Counted from the stretch's first letter, positions 8,284 through 16,421 are shown. The stretch is DNA of 64,000 nt from CAMTWZ01 sp041749075 (GCA_041749075.1 JBGTBY010000035.1:62001-126000); one strand, 5' to 3'. The notes: generated from the sequence alone by a model not told the origin. Numbers and translations are program-made.

Positions 8284-9360
8284 ATGAAGCTGAAACACAT
8301 TCTATCATCGATCCAGCTATCCGGTCTTCTGCTTCTCCCGATTGCGACTCAAGCTCAGTACTATGATCTGACGGTAGGCACCGAGCGGCATTTCGATAAC
8401 AGGGGTGTTGGAAACACTATGTTTACTTGTTGTTTCCTTATCGATACCCATGTGAGTGCGTTTGAACGTGTGATTGATGAGATCATGATCAACGACACGC
8501 TTTGGGCGGTGGTTGAGTTTGAACATTATCTATTGGCCTATAGTCCGTCTGCCGGCGGTAATGTTATTTATGAACGCCGCGACACGACGCTCTATCGAAT
8601 GGACGGACCTAATCTGATCGAACGTATCGAAGGTGCAGATCGTGTGATCTTCACCTTTGAATGGGAGGTCGATGATGATGTCAATGACAAGCTAAATGAG
8701 TTCCTCTCACCATCCGCCAAATTCGTCTTAGAACAATCGGACGAATCATCCACCATCATTCAAGTGGACACAACCGTCACTTTCCCGAATGGAAAAGATT
8801 ACAGAATCAGTTGGGGCGATGTCACCGAAACCAGTTTTTATGATGGGTATTCGCTTCCAAGCGCTGACGTTTTTCTGAGTCACGTTTTGGTTGAAAAGTA
8901 TGGATTGTTGTTTCCGTTCGACCGGAATGGATATACATCCGTGCTGCCATATTACCAGATTGAGGGCATCGGAGCCATGTTCACGTTTTTCAACCATCGT
9001 GACTTATACATGGTTGGTTACAAATCATCGGATGGGACGGAGATGGGATTTACTGTCACGATCCCTACTTCTATTGAAAAAAACGAAGGACACCCCGCCT
9101 CTGCATCTCTATTGTCTAATTATCCCAATCCGTTTAATCCGACGACGGAAATACGATGGACGATGGACGTGGGACGACAGATGAAATTGACCGTCCATGA
9201 TCTTATTGGGCGCGAACTCGCTGTGTTAGTGGAAGGAAATATCCCAGCGGGAGAACATCACGTCACATTCGATGCAGCCGAGATGTCGAGTGGGATATAT
9301 ATCGTCATCCTTGAATCGGAGGGGATGCGGGATGTGAGGAAGATCACGTTGGTGAAGTAA
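8284..9360 (+). CDS. Secreted protein of unknown function with T9SS sorting domain
   Basis: A 358-residue protein. A signal peptide ends near TQAQ (about residue 25). Residues 25-270 form an unrecognised domain rich in aromatic and acidic residues. The last 85 residues are a type A sorting domain: NYPNPFNPTTEIR, then VHDLIGRELAVLV, GEHHVTFDA and SSGIYIVILES, ending in KITLVK. It is expected to cross the inner membrane by Sec and the outer membrane by T9SS. The hinge after EIR is encoded by a heptamer array. Flanking intergenic regions are repeat-rich and no operon partner is apparent. Confidence 0.82.
   Translation: MKLKHILSSIQLSGLLLLPIATQAQYYDLTVGTERHFDNRGVGNTMFTCCFLIDTHVSAFERVIDEIMINDTLWAVVEFEHYLLAYSPSAGGNVIYERRDTTLYRMDGPNLIERIEGADRVIFTFEWEVDDDVNDKLNEFLSPSAKFVLEQSDESSTIIQVDTTVTFPNGKDYRISWGDVTETSFYDGYSLPSADVFLSHVLVEKYGLLFPFDRNGYTSVLPYYQIEGIGAMFTFFNHRDLYMVGYKSSDGTEMGFTVTIPTSIEKNEGHPASASLLSNYPNPFNPTTEIRWTMDVGRQMKLTVHDLIGRELAVLVEGNIPAGEHHVTFDAAEMSSGIYIVILESEGMRDVRKITLVK
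9153..9180 (+). repeat. Heptamer array inside a T9SS sorting domain
   Basis: Four consecutive heptamers ACGATGG, ACGATGG, ACGTGGG, ACGACAG occur within coding sequence and translate as RWTMDVGRQ just after NPFNPTTEI. The same ACG-type heptamers occur at the 3' ends of two other genes (near 19739 and 54483). Confidence 0.75.
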
Positions 9361-9362
9361 GG

Positions 9363-9567
9363 GTGCTTCGCTGCGCTCAGGATGAGGGTGCTTCCCAATA
9401 AATATATAGATCCTTCGCTACGGGCTGCGCCCTCCGCTCAGGATGACAAATGCATAACTCGTAAATAAAAGGCGGCATTACAAGTACCCAAGCACTCTAA
9501 GGTACCGGTTATGCCGCCTCTTGTTATTTACATGTTGCCGTTGTCATCCTGAGCGAAGCGAAGGACC
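9363..9567. repeat. Composite repeat region: REP-like copies flanking a palindromic element
   Basis: Three copies of a CTTCGC...GCTCAGGATGA type repeat are present: a partial one at 9363-9395, one at 9410-9446 and an inverted one at 9543-9567 (GTCATCCTGAGCGAAGCG). Between the last two lies a 71-base palindromic element (9461-9531) with outer arms GTAAATAA/TTATTTAC and inner arms AGGCGGCAT/ATGCCGCCT. The latter could act as a terminator for the T9SS gene. GAGCGAAGCGAAGGA elements of this kind are widespread in bacterial intergenic regions. Confidence 0.75.
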
Positions 9568-9643
9568 TATTTTGGTAGGTGATGTCATGCGGAGCGACTA
9601 TCTTCAAAGGCACTTATCATTGAGGAAAGTTATTTTGTCCATC

Positions 9644-9856
9644 ATGAAAAAAGAGATAGAATATCCTTCAGTACCGCAAACGCCTCGGGAATTGAAAAAT
9701 GAAGCGAAGCAATTGAATGAGGCGTTGAAAGGTAAAGTCGTGGCTAAGGTGTGGAGGCATCGTGCTGGTGAAATCGCAATCGAATTCTCAGATGGGACAA
9801 GGTTTTTCGCAGATTGGGACGAAAAGGGTTTGGAAACTACTGTGACTGAAAGTTAA
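9644..9856 (+). CDS. Small hypothetical protein
   Basis: A 70-residue protein. The middle part (LKGKVVAKVWRHRAGEIAIEF then DGTRFFADWDEKGLE) looks like a small beta-rich domain, with a preceding charged helix (PRELKNEAKQLNEAL). I do not recognise a family. The frame extends further upstream, but that part is a translation of the REP-like repeat (HPERSEG), so I start at the ATG giving MKKEIEYPS. It runs towards the antitoxin gene on the other strand with a 7-base gap. Confidence 0.55.
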   Translation: MKKEIEYPSVPQTPRELKNEAKQLNEALKGKVVAKVWRHRAGEIAIEFSDGTRFFADWDEKGLETTVTES

Positions 9857-9863
9857 GTAAGCC

Positions 9864-10082
9864 TCAGCGCTCATTCATTTCATCCTGATTGAAGGATCGA
9901 CCAACTTCAACGTAAGAAAGCCGTTTCATGACCTCATCGAGTGTCAATTTGGTCGAATCCGTCGCGACATAATTCTTTAACCAATCACTTAAGAGTTTAT
10001 TCAAAGACGTCTTTTCAGCTAATGCTTTCTCTCTAGCTTGTTGGATGAGGGATGCATCCGCTCGAAATGTGATGTTTTTCAT
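9864..10082 (-). CDS. Ribbon-helix-helix antitoxin-like protein (orphan)
   Basis: A 72-residue protein beginning MKNITFRADASLIQQAREKA, the typical N-terminus of VapB-like RHH antitoxins: one beta-strand for operator binding and two helices, then a tail expected to bind a toxin. Downstream on the same strand there is no PIN or RelE toxin gene, only the convergent small gene, so the locus seems to have lost its partner. I start at MKNIT by family length; in-frame Met codons 9 and 45 bases upstream exist. Confidence 0.65.
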   Translation of the reverse strand: MKNITFRADASLIQQAREKALAEKTSLNKLLSDWLKNYVATDSTKLTLDEVMKRLSYVEVGRSFNQDEMNER

Positions 10083-10153
10083 GGAAGACATCGTTATTGA
10101 TTGTACAGGTTGTGAATTTGAAAGCAAAGAAAAATCTGTTTATCATTGCATCA

Positions 10154-10231
10154 ATGAACCCGATCAATACCATCAGCCCAAACCGCAGCGAGAGGACCAA
10201 ACGGACTCCGTCGGCGAAGGCTATGTCTTGA
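10154..10231 (+). CDS. Candidate arginine leader peptide
   Basis: A 25-codon open frame MNPINTISPNRSERTKRTPS... containing three Arg codons within seven positions (CGC, AGG, CGG). It stops 23 bases before a terminator hairpin that directly precedes argG. GCGAAG at 10214-10219, within its distal codons, is complementary to CTTCGC at 10266-10271 in the upper part of that hairpin, giving a possible antiterminator. The whole arrangement resembles classical attenuation, but it is inferred by eye and no homologues were compared. Confidence 0.4.
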   Translation: MNPINTISPNRSERTKRTPSAKAMS

Positions 10232-10254
10232 AGTAGGGAACAACCACATTCATT

Positions 10255-10290
10255 AAAGGCAGGATCTTCGCGGATTCTGCCTTTTTTTTT
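10255..10290 (+). terminator. Intrinsic terminator immediately upstream of argG
   Basis: An 8-bp stem AAAGGCAG/CTGCCTTT with a partly paired 14-base top and nine T residues. It ends 11 bases before the argG start codon. No plus-strand gene other than the small leader frame lies upstream, so it is either an attenuator for argG or the end of an unseen transcript. Confidence 0.8.
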
Positions 10291-10301
10291 GCCTCAAACC
10301 C

Positions 10302-11501
10302 ATGTCATCACCCATCATACTTGCCTATAGCGGAGGTCTGGACACCAGCTTCTGCATTCCGTACCTGAACGAAACCTACCGCGCGCCGGTGCATGCTGTG
10401 ACGGTGGACTGCGCCGGCCTTCCCCCCGACGCGCTGCTCGCTCTCGAAACCAAAGCCTTGGCTTACGGCGCGGCATCGTTCACCGCCATCGACGGCACGC
10501 AAAGCATGTACACGGACATCCTGAGCTGGCTGATCCGCGGCAATGTGCTCCGCGACCGCACCTATCCGCTGTGCGTAGGTGCTGAGCGGTTCATCCAGGC
10601 CGAAAAGGTCGTCGGGTATGCGAAATCCATCGGCGCGACGCGCATCGCCCATGGCTCCACCGGGGCCGGCAACGACCAAGTGCGTTTCGATGTGGCACTT
10701 CGCACCTTGCTTCTTGGGGTCGACATCCTCACACCGATCCGTGATCTTCGACTCACCCGGGCCTTCACCACACAGTACTTGCGTGACCGCGGTTTCGAAG
10801 TCTCCGACAAAACCACCCAATATTCGATCAACGACGGACTCTGGGGCACCACCATCGGTGGAAAAGAGACCACGACCTCCGATCAGGCGCTTCCGTTCGA
10901 TGCCTTCCCTCATCTCAAAAACCCCGCGACGTTCACAGAACCCGCGGAAACGCTGTCTATTGGTTTCGAAAACGGACTTCCTGTCAGTCTGAATGGCGAC
11001 GCGTTGGATTCCATCCCTCTATTGCAAAACGTCCTTGAAATCGGCCGGAAGCACGGCGTCGGACGTGGCATGCATTTGGGTGATACCATTTTGGGCATCA
11101 AGGGTCGCATCGGGTTCGAAGCGCCGGTCGCCACCATCCTTTATGCGGCTCATAAAGAGTTGGAAAAACTGACGCTCACCAAATGGCAGCGACATATCAA
11201 AGACCAGTTGGGCGACACCTATGGCATGTTGCTGCATGAAGGACAGTATTTTGATCCCGTGATGCGCGACATCGAAGCGTTCTTGGAGCACTCGCAGCGC
11301 ACGGTGACGGGTACTGTCGATCTGCATGTCGGTAATGGGCAAGTGTTTCCGCTCGGGGCCGCATCCAAATTCAGTCTGATGAATTCTTCTATTGCCAAAT
11401 ATGGCGAAGAATCGAGCGGATGGACGGGTGAAGAGGCCCGCGCGTTCTCCAAACTTCACGGAATGGCCACACAAATCGCATATCAGGTTCAGAACTCATG
11501 A
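10302..11501 (+). CDS. argG: Argininosuccinate synthase
   Basis: A 399-residue ATP-dependent ligase joining citrulline and aspartate. The PP-loop motif AYSGGLDTS is at 8-16, with HGSTGAGNDQVRF near 120 and the RDLRLTR segment typical of the family. The sequence is of the divergent form seen in Bacteroidota arginine operons. It is the first gene of an eight-gene arginine operon, overlapping the next gene by four bases (ATGA). Confidence 0.93.
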   Translation: MSSPIILAYSGGLDTSFCIPYLNETYRAPVHAVTVDCAGLPPDALLALETKALAYGAASFTAIDGTQSMYTDILSWLIRGNVLRDRTYPLCVGAERFIQAEKVVGYAKSIGATRIAHGSTGAGNDQVRFDVALRTLLLGVDILTPIRDLRLTRAFTTQYLRDRGFEVSDKTTQYSINDGLWGTTIGGKETTTSDQALPFDAFPHLKNPATFTEPAETLSIGFENGLPVSLNGDALDSIPLLQNVLEIGRKHGVGRGMHLGDTILGIKGRIGFEAPVATILYAAHKELEKLTLTKWQRHIKDQLGDTYGMLLHEGQYFDPVMRDIEAFLEHSQRTVTGTVDLHVGNGQVFPLGAASKFSLMNSSIAKYGEESSGWTGEEARAFSKLHGMATQIAYQVQNS

Positions 11502-12568
11502 CCATCGCATTCGAATCCATCACCGCCGACATCATCGCATCCAGTTCCGGATCGGTCAAACTCACGAATCCCATCACATTGGCCAAAAATGTGGTGGCGC
11601 AGGAGGGATATTTGGTCGCGGTGCGCACGCTCGACGACAAAGACACCTATAACAAGCTCGAAATCACAACTGGCGAATTCGTGACCTACGGACCCGGAAA
11701 AATCGTCATCGGCGCCTTGGGTGAACGTCAGGCCTTGCGCGGATATAGCGGTGTGATTCCACGTTCCGTGAAGGCGGGCGACATCTTGCACATCCTGAAC
11801 ATGGGTGGCATTATCGGGGCGTGCCAATCACCGCATCCGGATTTCGGTCCGGCGATGCGCGTTGAAGTCCTCGGTGCCGTGATGGTGAACGAAGACGGAC
11901 AACTGAAGCACGCCTGCATCCAAGATCATGCCATCGATTGGGTGTATTCGTTGGAATCGACCGCGCCACTGATCGGCGTGACAGGTACCGCGATGAATGT
12001 GGGCAAAACCATGGCCGCATCGCAAATCGTGAAGCATTTGGCTGAAAAAGGATATAAGGTCGGAGCCGTGAAACTCACGGGTGCGTCATTGATGCGTGAT
12101 GTGCGCTCCATGATGGATCAAGGCGCCGCGTTCTGCACGCATTTCTCGGAAGCCGGACTCGTCTCCACGACTGGCAAAAACATCCTTCCAATGGCCAAGG
12201 GCCTCATCCATCATCTGAATTCGCTGAAGCCGGATGTGATTGTGATGGAATTCGGGGATGGGATCATTGGTCCGTATGGGGTCGATAGCTTGCTGATGGA
12301 CAAGGAAATCCAGCGCAACATCACCTGTCATGTCGTCGCTGCGCAAGATTTCATGGGATGTTGGGCGGCGGATAACTTCTTCCGGAAGCGGTACAACCGG
12401 GATATTCACATTTTCACGGGTCCGGTGACCGATAATCTTGTTGGAATCCAATTCATCCAGAACACGATGGGAATTCGGGCCGTGAATGCCGTCGCCGATT
12501 CCGCGACACTTGGCGCATGGGTCGAAGAAATCGCGTTCAAGAAGCCGCAGACGGAGGATTTCCTGTGA
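11498..12568 (+). CDS. BioD/DUF1611-like P-loop protein of the arginine operon
   Basis: A 356-residue protein. Residues 1-150 form a beta-rich N-terminal domain. Residues about 160-345 are a P-loop NTPase domain: Walker A GTAMNVGKTMAA, then KGYKVGAVKLTG, VIVMEFGDGIIGPYG (Walker-B-like strand) and the closing VVAAQDF and IFTGP strands. The order resembles dethiobiotin synthetase and the C-terminal part of DUF1611 proteins. One DUF1611 group (DgcN) is reported as a glutamate N-acetyltransferase acting on D-Glu. Here the gene overlaps argG and argC by four bases each, in an operon that otherwise has every enzyme from N-acylglutamate to arginine but no N-acylglutamate synthase. The family assignment is tentative and the function is inferred from position. 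Confidence 0.6.
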   Translation: MTIAFESITADIIASSSGSVKLTNPITLAKNVVAQEGYLVAVRTLDDKDTYNKLEITTGEFVTYGPGKIVIGALGERQALRGYSGVIPRSVKAGDILHILNMGGIIGACQSPHPDFGPAMRVEVLGAVMVNEDGQLKHACIQDHAIDWVYSLESTAPLIGVTGTAMNVGKTMAASQIVKHLAEKGYKVGAVKLTGASLMRDVRSMMDQGAAFCTHFSEAGLVSTTGKNILPMAKGLIHHLNSLKPDVIVMEFGDGIIGPYGVDSLLMDKEIQRNITCHVVAAQDFMGCWAADNFFRKRYNRDIHIFTGPVTDNLVGIQFIQNTMGIRAVNAVADSATLGAWVEEIAFKKPQTEDFL

Positions 12569-13512
12569 AACGACACACCGTCGCCTTAGCCGGAGCCAGC
12601 GGATATACCGGGATGGAAGTGCTTCGGATCGCGATCTCGCATCCAGGAATTTCGATCATTGAGTTGTATGGCGCGAGCTCGGCAGGGAAGAGCATTCAGG
12701 AACTCGTTCCGGCGTTCGAAGGCTATTACGATCTGACGATTGGGGATATCGCCACACTAACTGCGACGAAGGCCGATGCGGTGATCCTGGCGTTGCCTCA
12801 CGGCGAATCAGCTTCAATTGTGGATGTGCTGCTCGCGAATGGATACAAAGGCAAGATCGTGGATATCGGCTCGGACCATCGCGCCGATCCGCGTGCGGTT
12901 TATGGCTTGGTTGAAGCGTTTCGTGAGAAAATCATTGGTTCCGATTTCGTGGCCAATCCGGGTTGTTTCGCTACCGCCATCCAGTTGGGCGTGAAACCAC
13001 TATCGGATGCAGGACTCGTGGATCAAGTATTCGTGACTGGTGTCACAGGTTCATCCGGTTCCGGAGCGACACCTTCTGCGACCACGCATGCATCCACCCG
13101 AATCGGCAATCTGAAAGCCTATAAGGTGTTCGAGCATCAGCATCTGGATGAAATCCATCACATAATAGGCGTTCCGGTTCATTTCGTGCCGGTAAGCGGA
13201 CCCTTCGTCCGCGGCATATGGATTACCATCCAAGCCACCTTAAAGAAAGAAGCGGATGTGGATACGATCTTCAAAAAGTCCTATGAATTTTCTCCAATGG
13301 TTCGTCTGCGTGATGGATTGCCCGAACTGAAACCCGTGATCGGAACCAATTTCGCCGATATTGGATGGGTGGTGAAAGGGAATCACATTGTCGTCGGAGT
13401 GGCCATCGACAATCTCGGAAAAGGCGCGGCCGGACAAGCCCTTCAAAACCTGAATCTTATGCTGGGTCTGCCCGAAACCACGGGTCTGCTCACACCCCCA
13501 CAACTGTTATGA
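12565..13512 (+). CDS. argC: N-acetyl-gamma-glutamyl-phosphate reductase
   Basis: A 315-residue NADPH-dependent reductase, third step of arginine synthesis. The dinucleotide motif GASGYTG is at 10-16, the catalytic cysteine is Cys134 in ANPGCFATA, and THASTRIGNLKAYKVFEHQH is the family's substrate-binding stretch. I use the GTG start that overlaps the stop of the preceding gene by four bases; the open frame reaches 48 bases further but into coding sequence. ATGA couples it to argD. In this pathway the acyl group may be succinyl rather than acetyl. Confidence 0.93.
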   Translation: MKRHTVALAGASGYTGMEVLRIAISHPGISIIELYGASSAGKSIQELVPAFEGYYDLTIGDIATLTATKADAVILALPHGESASIVDVLLANGYKGKIVDIGSDHRADPRAVYGLVEAFREKIIGSDFVANPGCFATAIQLGVKPLSDAGLVDQVFVTGVTGSSGSGATPSATTHASTRIGNLKAYKVFEHQHLDEIHHIIGVPVHFVPVSGPFVRGIWITIQATLKKEADVDTIFKKSYEFSPMVRLRDGLPELKPVIGTNFADIGWVVKGNHIVVGVAIDNLGKGAAGQALQNLNLMLGLPETTGLLTPPQLL

Positions 13513-14663
13513 GCGATTGGAAAGCCATTGAAGACCGTTACGAAGCACTCACCTATGCGCGCTGGCCCGTCGTGTTCGAGCGGGGAGAAGGGATTCACCT
13601 GTTTGATGAATCCGGAAAAAAATACGTGGATCTGTATGGCGGACATTGTGTTTCGATACTCGGTCATTCTCCGACTCGGGTCACCGAAGCCATCTATAAA
13701 CAGGCTCAGCAGTTGCCCTTCTATTCGAATGTCGTCTACCATCCATCCCGTGCGAAAGCCGCGAAAACGCTGGTCGATATGGCGGATGGGTTTGATCGCG
13801 TCTTCTTCTGCAATTCCGGAACCGAAGCAAATGAAAACGCCATCAAACTGGCGTGGCAATTCACCGGGAAGACGCACATGATCAGCACAACAGGTGGCTG
13901 GCATGGACGCACACTCGCTTCCATATCCGTCACCCATACCGAGAAAATGCGCAAGCCGGTGCAATTTGCCTTACCAGACGTGACATTTGTCCCCTTCGGG
14001 GATGCGGACGCGCTACGCTCCGTGCTGGAATCGCGACAGGATGTGGCCGGACTCATCCTGGAGCCCATTCAAAGCATTTCCGGATGTGTGATGGCGGATG
14101 TGGACTACTATCGTCGCATCCGCGAACTTTGCGATCAACACGGCGTGATTCTAATCTTTGATGAAATCCAGACCGGTGTCGGACGCACAGGCACCTTCAG
14201 CATCAGCGAAGGATTCGGGATGCGTCCCGATCTCATCACGTTGGCCAAAAGCTTGGGCGCGGGATTCCCCATCGGCGCCGTACTCATGCCCGAACGCATC
14301 GCTACGACCCTGAGCATAGGTGACCTAGGTTCCACCTTCGCGGGCGGCATGATGGCCATGGCGGCGTGCGAAGCCACCCTCAACGAGATTTCCGAGCACA
14401 ACCTCATGTCGAACGCCCCGCGACTGTTTGAAGCCCTACACGTCGCTCTGATCGACGCGCCAATCGAATTGCGCGGAAAAGGGGCGCTTATCGGACTCAA
14501 ACTGCCGAAACCTGCCAAAGCCGTTGTTCATGAATTGTTCAATCGGGGCTGGATCACAGGCACATCCGACGATTCAAACGTGATGCGTCTCATGCCGCCA
14601 CTGATCACCCCAACTACTGTCATCACCGAATTCGCAAACGAACTGATCGATGTCCTCCAATAA
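13509..14663 (+). CDS. argD: Acetylornithine (acyl-ornithine) aminotransferase
   Basis: A 384-residue class III PLP aminotransferase converting N-acyl-glutamate semialdehyde to N-acyl-ornithine. The family landmarks are CNSGTEANENAIKLA near 101, GGWHGRTLASISVT near 129, FDEIQTGVGRTG near 217 and the PLP lysine Lys247 in LAKSLGAGFPIGAV. The start is the ATG overlapping the argC stop. The 3' end overlaps the next gene by 14 bases. Confidence 0.93.
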   Translation: MSDWKAIEDRYEALTYARWPVVFERGEGIHLFDESGKKYVDLYGGHCVSILGHSPTRVTEAIYKQAQQLPFYSNVVYHPSRAKAAKTLVDMADGFDRVFFCNSGTEANENAIKLAWQFTGKTHMISTTGGWHGRTLASISVTHTEKMRKPVQFALPDVTFVPFGDADALRSVLESRQDVAGLILEPIQSISGCVMADVDYYRRIRELCDQHGVILIFDEIQTGVGRTGTFSISEGFGMRPDLITLAKSLGAGFPIGAVLMPERIATTLSIGDLGSTFAGGMMAMAACEATLNEISEHNLMSNAPRLFEALHVALIDAPIELRGKGALIGLKLPKPAKAVVHELFNRGWITGTSDDSNVMRLMPPLITPTTVITEFANELIDVLQ

Positions 14664-15669
14664 ACTCACTCATTTCACAAGCCTGTCGGATTGGTCCAAC
14701 GCCGATCTGAACGCCATTATTGATACAGCCATCCGCCTGAAATCCGGCAATCTGATCTCCCAAGCCGGAAAAGGGAAGGTGCTGGGTCTCGTTTTCTTCA
14801 ACCCATCGCTGCGCACGAAGATTTCATTCGAAGTCGCCGCGGCGCATTTGGGTGCGACAACGGCTCTTGTTCAACCCGGACAAGGTTCTTGGACGCTCGA
14901 AACCGAGCCAGGCGCCATCATGGATGGAAACAAGACCGAGCATGTGAAAGAAGCCATTCAAGTCTTGTCGCAGTATTGTGATGCGATCGGAGTGAGAGCT
15001 TTTTCAGGACTCCAAGACCGTGATGCGGATTTCGCGGATGTGTTGTTGAACCGAATTCGGGAATATGCGACGGTTCCGGTTATCAATCTGGAAAGCGCGA
15101 TGGAGCATCCCTGTCAAGGATTGGCGGACTGGATGACCATTAAAGAGCTCTTCCCGGGAGAGGCTAAGGGCAAGAAACTGGTGCTTACCTGGGCGCCTCA
15201 TCCGAATGCGTTGCCGGTCGCGGTGCCCAATAGTGTGTTGGACGTGGCGTCGCGCAGTGGGATCGACGTGACATTGGCATGTCCGCCGGAAATGCTTCTA
15301 CATGCGGAGACGCTTGAGCGGGTGAAAACGATGTGCGTGTCGAATGGGTCTCGGTTTGTGGTGGACCACGATCAGCATCGGGCGCTGCAGGCCGCGGATG
15401 TGGTGTATGCGAAGAGTTGGGCGGGGGAGATTGTTTATACGGATCCGGATAAGGCGAAATCACTTCGTTGGGAAACCTATAGAGATTGGACGCTCACATC
15501 AGAAAAAATGGCCCTCACGAATGATGCCAAATTCATGCATTGCCTGCCGGTCCGCAGAAATGTGGTGGTTTCTGACGAGGTGCTCGATTCTCCGAATGCC
15601 GTCCACATCCAAGAAGCCGGAAACCGTCTGCATGTGCAGAAAGCTATTCTGATGAAGCTATGGGAGTGA
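14650..15669 (+). CDS. argF': N-acyl-ornithine carbamoyltransferase (acetyl/succinyl type)
   Basis: A 339-residue transcarbamylase of the group that acts on N-acylated ornithine, not free ornithine. The carbamoyl-phosphate site FFNPSLRTKISFE is at 49-61, with GVRAF, EHPCQGLADW, WAPHPNALPVAV and HCLPVRRNVVVSD further on. In Xanthomonas acetylornithine transcarbamylase the residue after MDGDT is Glu92; in the Bacteroides succinylornithine enzyme it is Pro, and E92P/S/A/V changes switch the enzyme to succinylornithine. The equivalent here is Thr96 (MDGNKTEH), so I lean to succinylornithine without certainty. It overlaps argD by 14 and argB by 10 bases. Confidence 0.92.
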   Translation: MSSNKLTHFTSLSDWSNADLNAIIDTAIRLKSGNLISQAGKGKVLGLVFFNPSLRTKISFEVAAAHLGATTALVQPGQGSWTLETEPGAIMDGNKTEHVKEAIQVLSQYCDAIGVRAFSGLQDRDADFADVLLNRIREYATVPVINLESAMEHPCQGLADWMTIKELFPGEAKGKKLVLTWAPHPNALPVAVPNSVLDVASRSGIDVTLACPPEMLLHAETLERVKTMCVSNGSRFVVDHDQHRALQAADVVYAKSWAGEIVYTDPDKAKSLRWETYRDWTLTSEKMALTNDAKFMHCLPVRRNVVVSDEVLDSPNAVHIQEAGNRLHVQKAILMKLWE

Positions 15670-16421
15670 CCGTCCTCAAACTCAGTGGAAGCTTGAGTGA
15701 TGATCCATCATCGCTTGATTTGTTATGTGAGTACATCTCACATCAAAACTCACAAGTTGTTGTGGTGCATGGTGGAGGGAAGCAAATCAACGAGATGTGC
15801 AAGCAGTTGGGAATTCCGGTATTGCAAGTCGCCGGGCGGCGCATCACCACTCCCGAAACGATGGATGTATTGCTAAAAACCGTAGGTGGAAGCCTCAATC
15901 GCGGACTCGTATCCGATTTCCGCTCCCGTGGCATTAATGTCGTCGGACTTACCGGCGCGGATGGAGGATTGACCACAGCCCATAAGCGTCCACCACTGGT
16001 GATCGATGGAGTGGAGACGGATTTCCAGCTGGTTGGAGAACTGGACGAGGTGAATCCAACGATCCTTCATTCACTTCTATCCGGCGGATATGTCCCTGTT
16101 CTCGGCTGCCTCACCTGGAGCGAGGAACACGGATACTTGAACATCAACGCCGACACCTTCGCTATCGCGATCGCCAGCGCATTGAATGCAGACGAAATCG
16201 TGTTTCTGATGGAGCCCGAAGCGGTGTTGGATGGGAGTAAGAACCCATTGTCAAACATCACAAAGACTGATTTTTTGGAAGGAGTGGAGCAGGGATGGAT
16301 CAAAGACGGCATGCGTCCGAAGCTCGAAACCGGCTTCAAGGCCTTAGAATCTGGAATCAAGAGCGTGAAACTGACCAATCCGGCAGGTCTGGCAACGCAT
16401 AAAGGAACCATCCTGTCATGA
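15660..16421 (+). CDS. argB: Acetylglutamate (acyl-glutamate) kinase
   Basis: A 253-residue amino-acid kinase. LKLSGSL near the N-terminus holds the catalytic lysine; VVVVHGGGKQINEM is the glycine-rich phosphate loop; RRITTPETMDVL, INADTFA and the closing KLTNPAGLATHKGT complete the pattern. The protein lacks the N-terminal extension seen in arginine-inhibited hexameric forms, which suggests weak or no feedback by arginine at this enzyme. It overlaps argE by four bases. Confidence 0.92.
   Translation: MGVTVLKLSGSLSDDPSSLDLLCEYISHQNSQVVVVHGGGKQINEMCKQLGIPVLQVAGRRITTPETMDVLLKTVGGSLNRGLVSDFRSRGINVVGLTGADGGLTTAHKRPPLVIDGVETDFQLVGELDEVNPTILHSLLSGGYVPVLGCLTWSEEHGYLNINADTFAIAIASALNADEIVFLMEPEAVLDGSKNPLSNITKTDFLEGVEQGWIKDGMRPKLETGFKALESGIKSVKLTNPAGLATHKGTILS

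Noticed and set aside
9521..9643. Upstream extension of the small protein gene at 9644, with a HPERSEG peptide
   Set aside because: It is a translation of the GAGCGAAGCGAAGGA-type repeat, a known source of spurious N-termini; the ATG at 9644 is the plausible start.
14650..15669. Ordinary ornithine carbamoyltransferase (ArgF)
   Set aside because: The sequence around MDGNKTEH, HPCQGLADW and HCLPVRRN matches the N-acyl-ornithine group, and the operon order matches that pathway.
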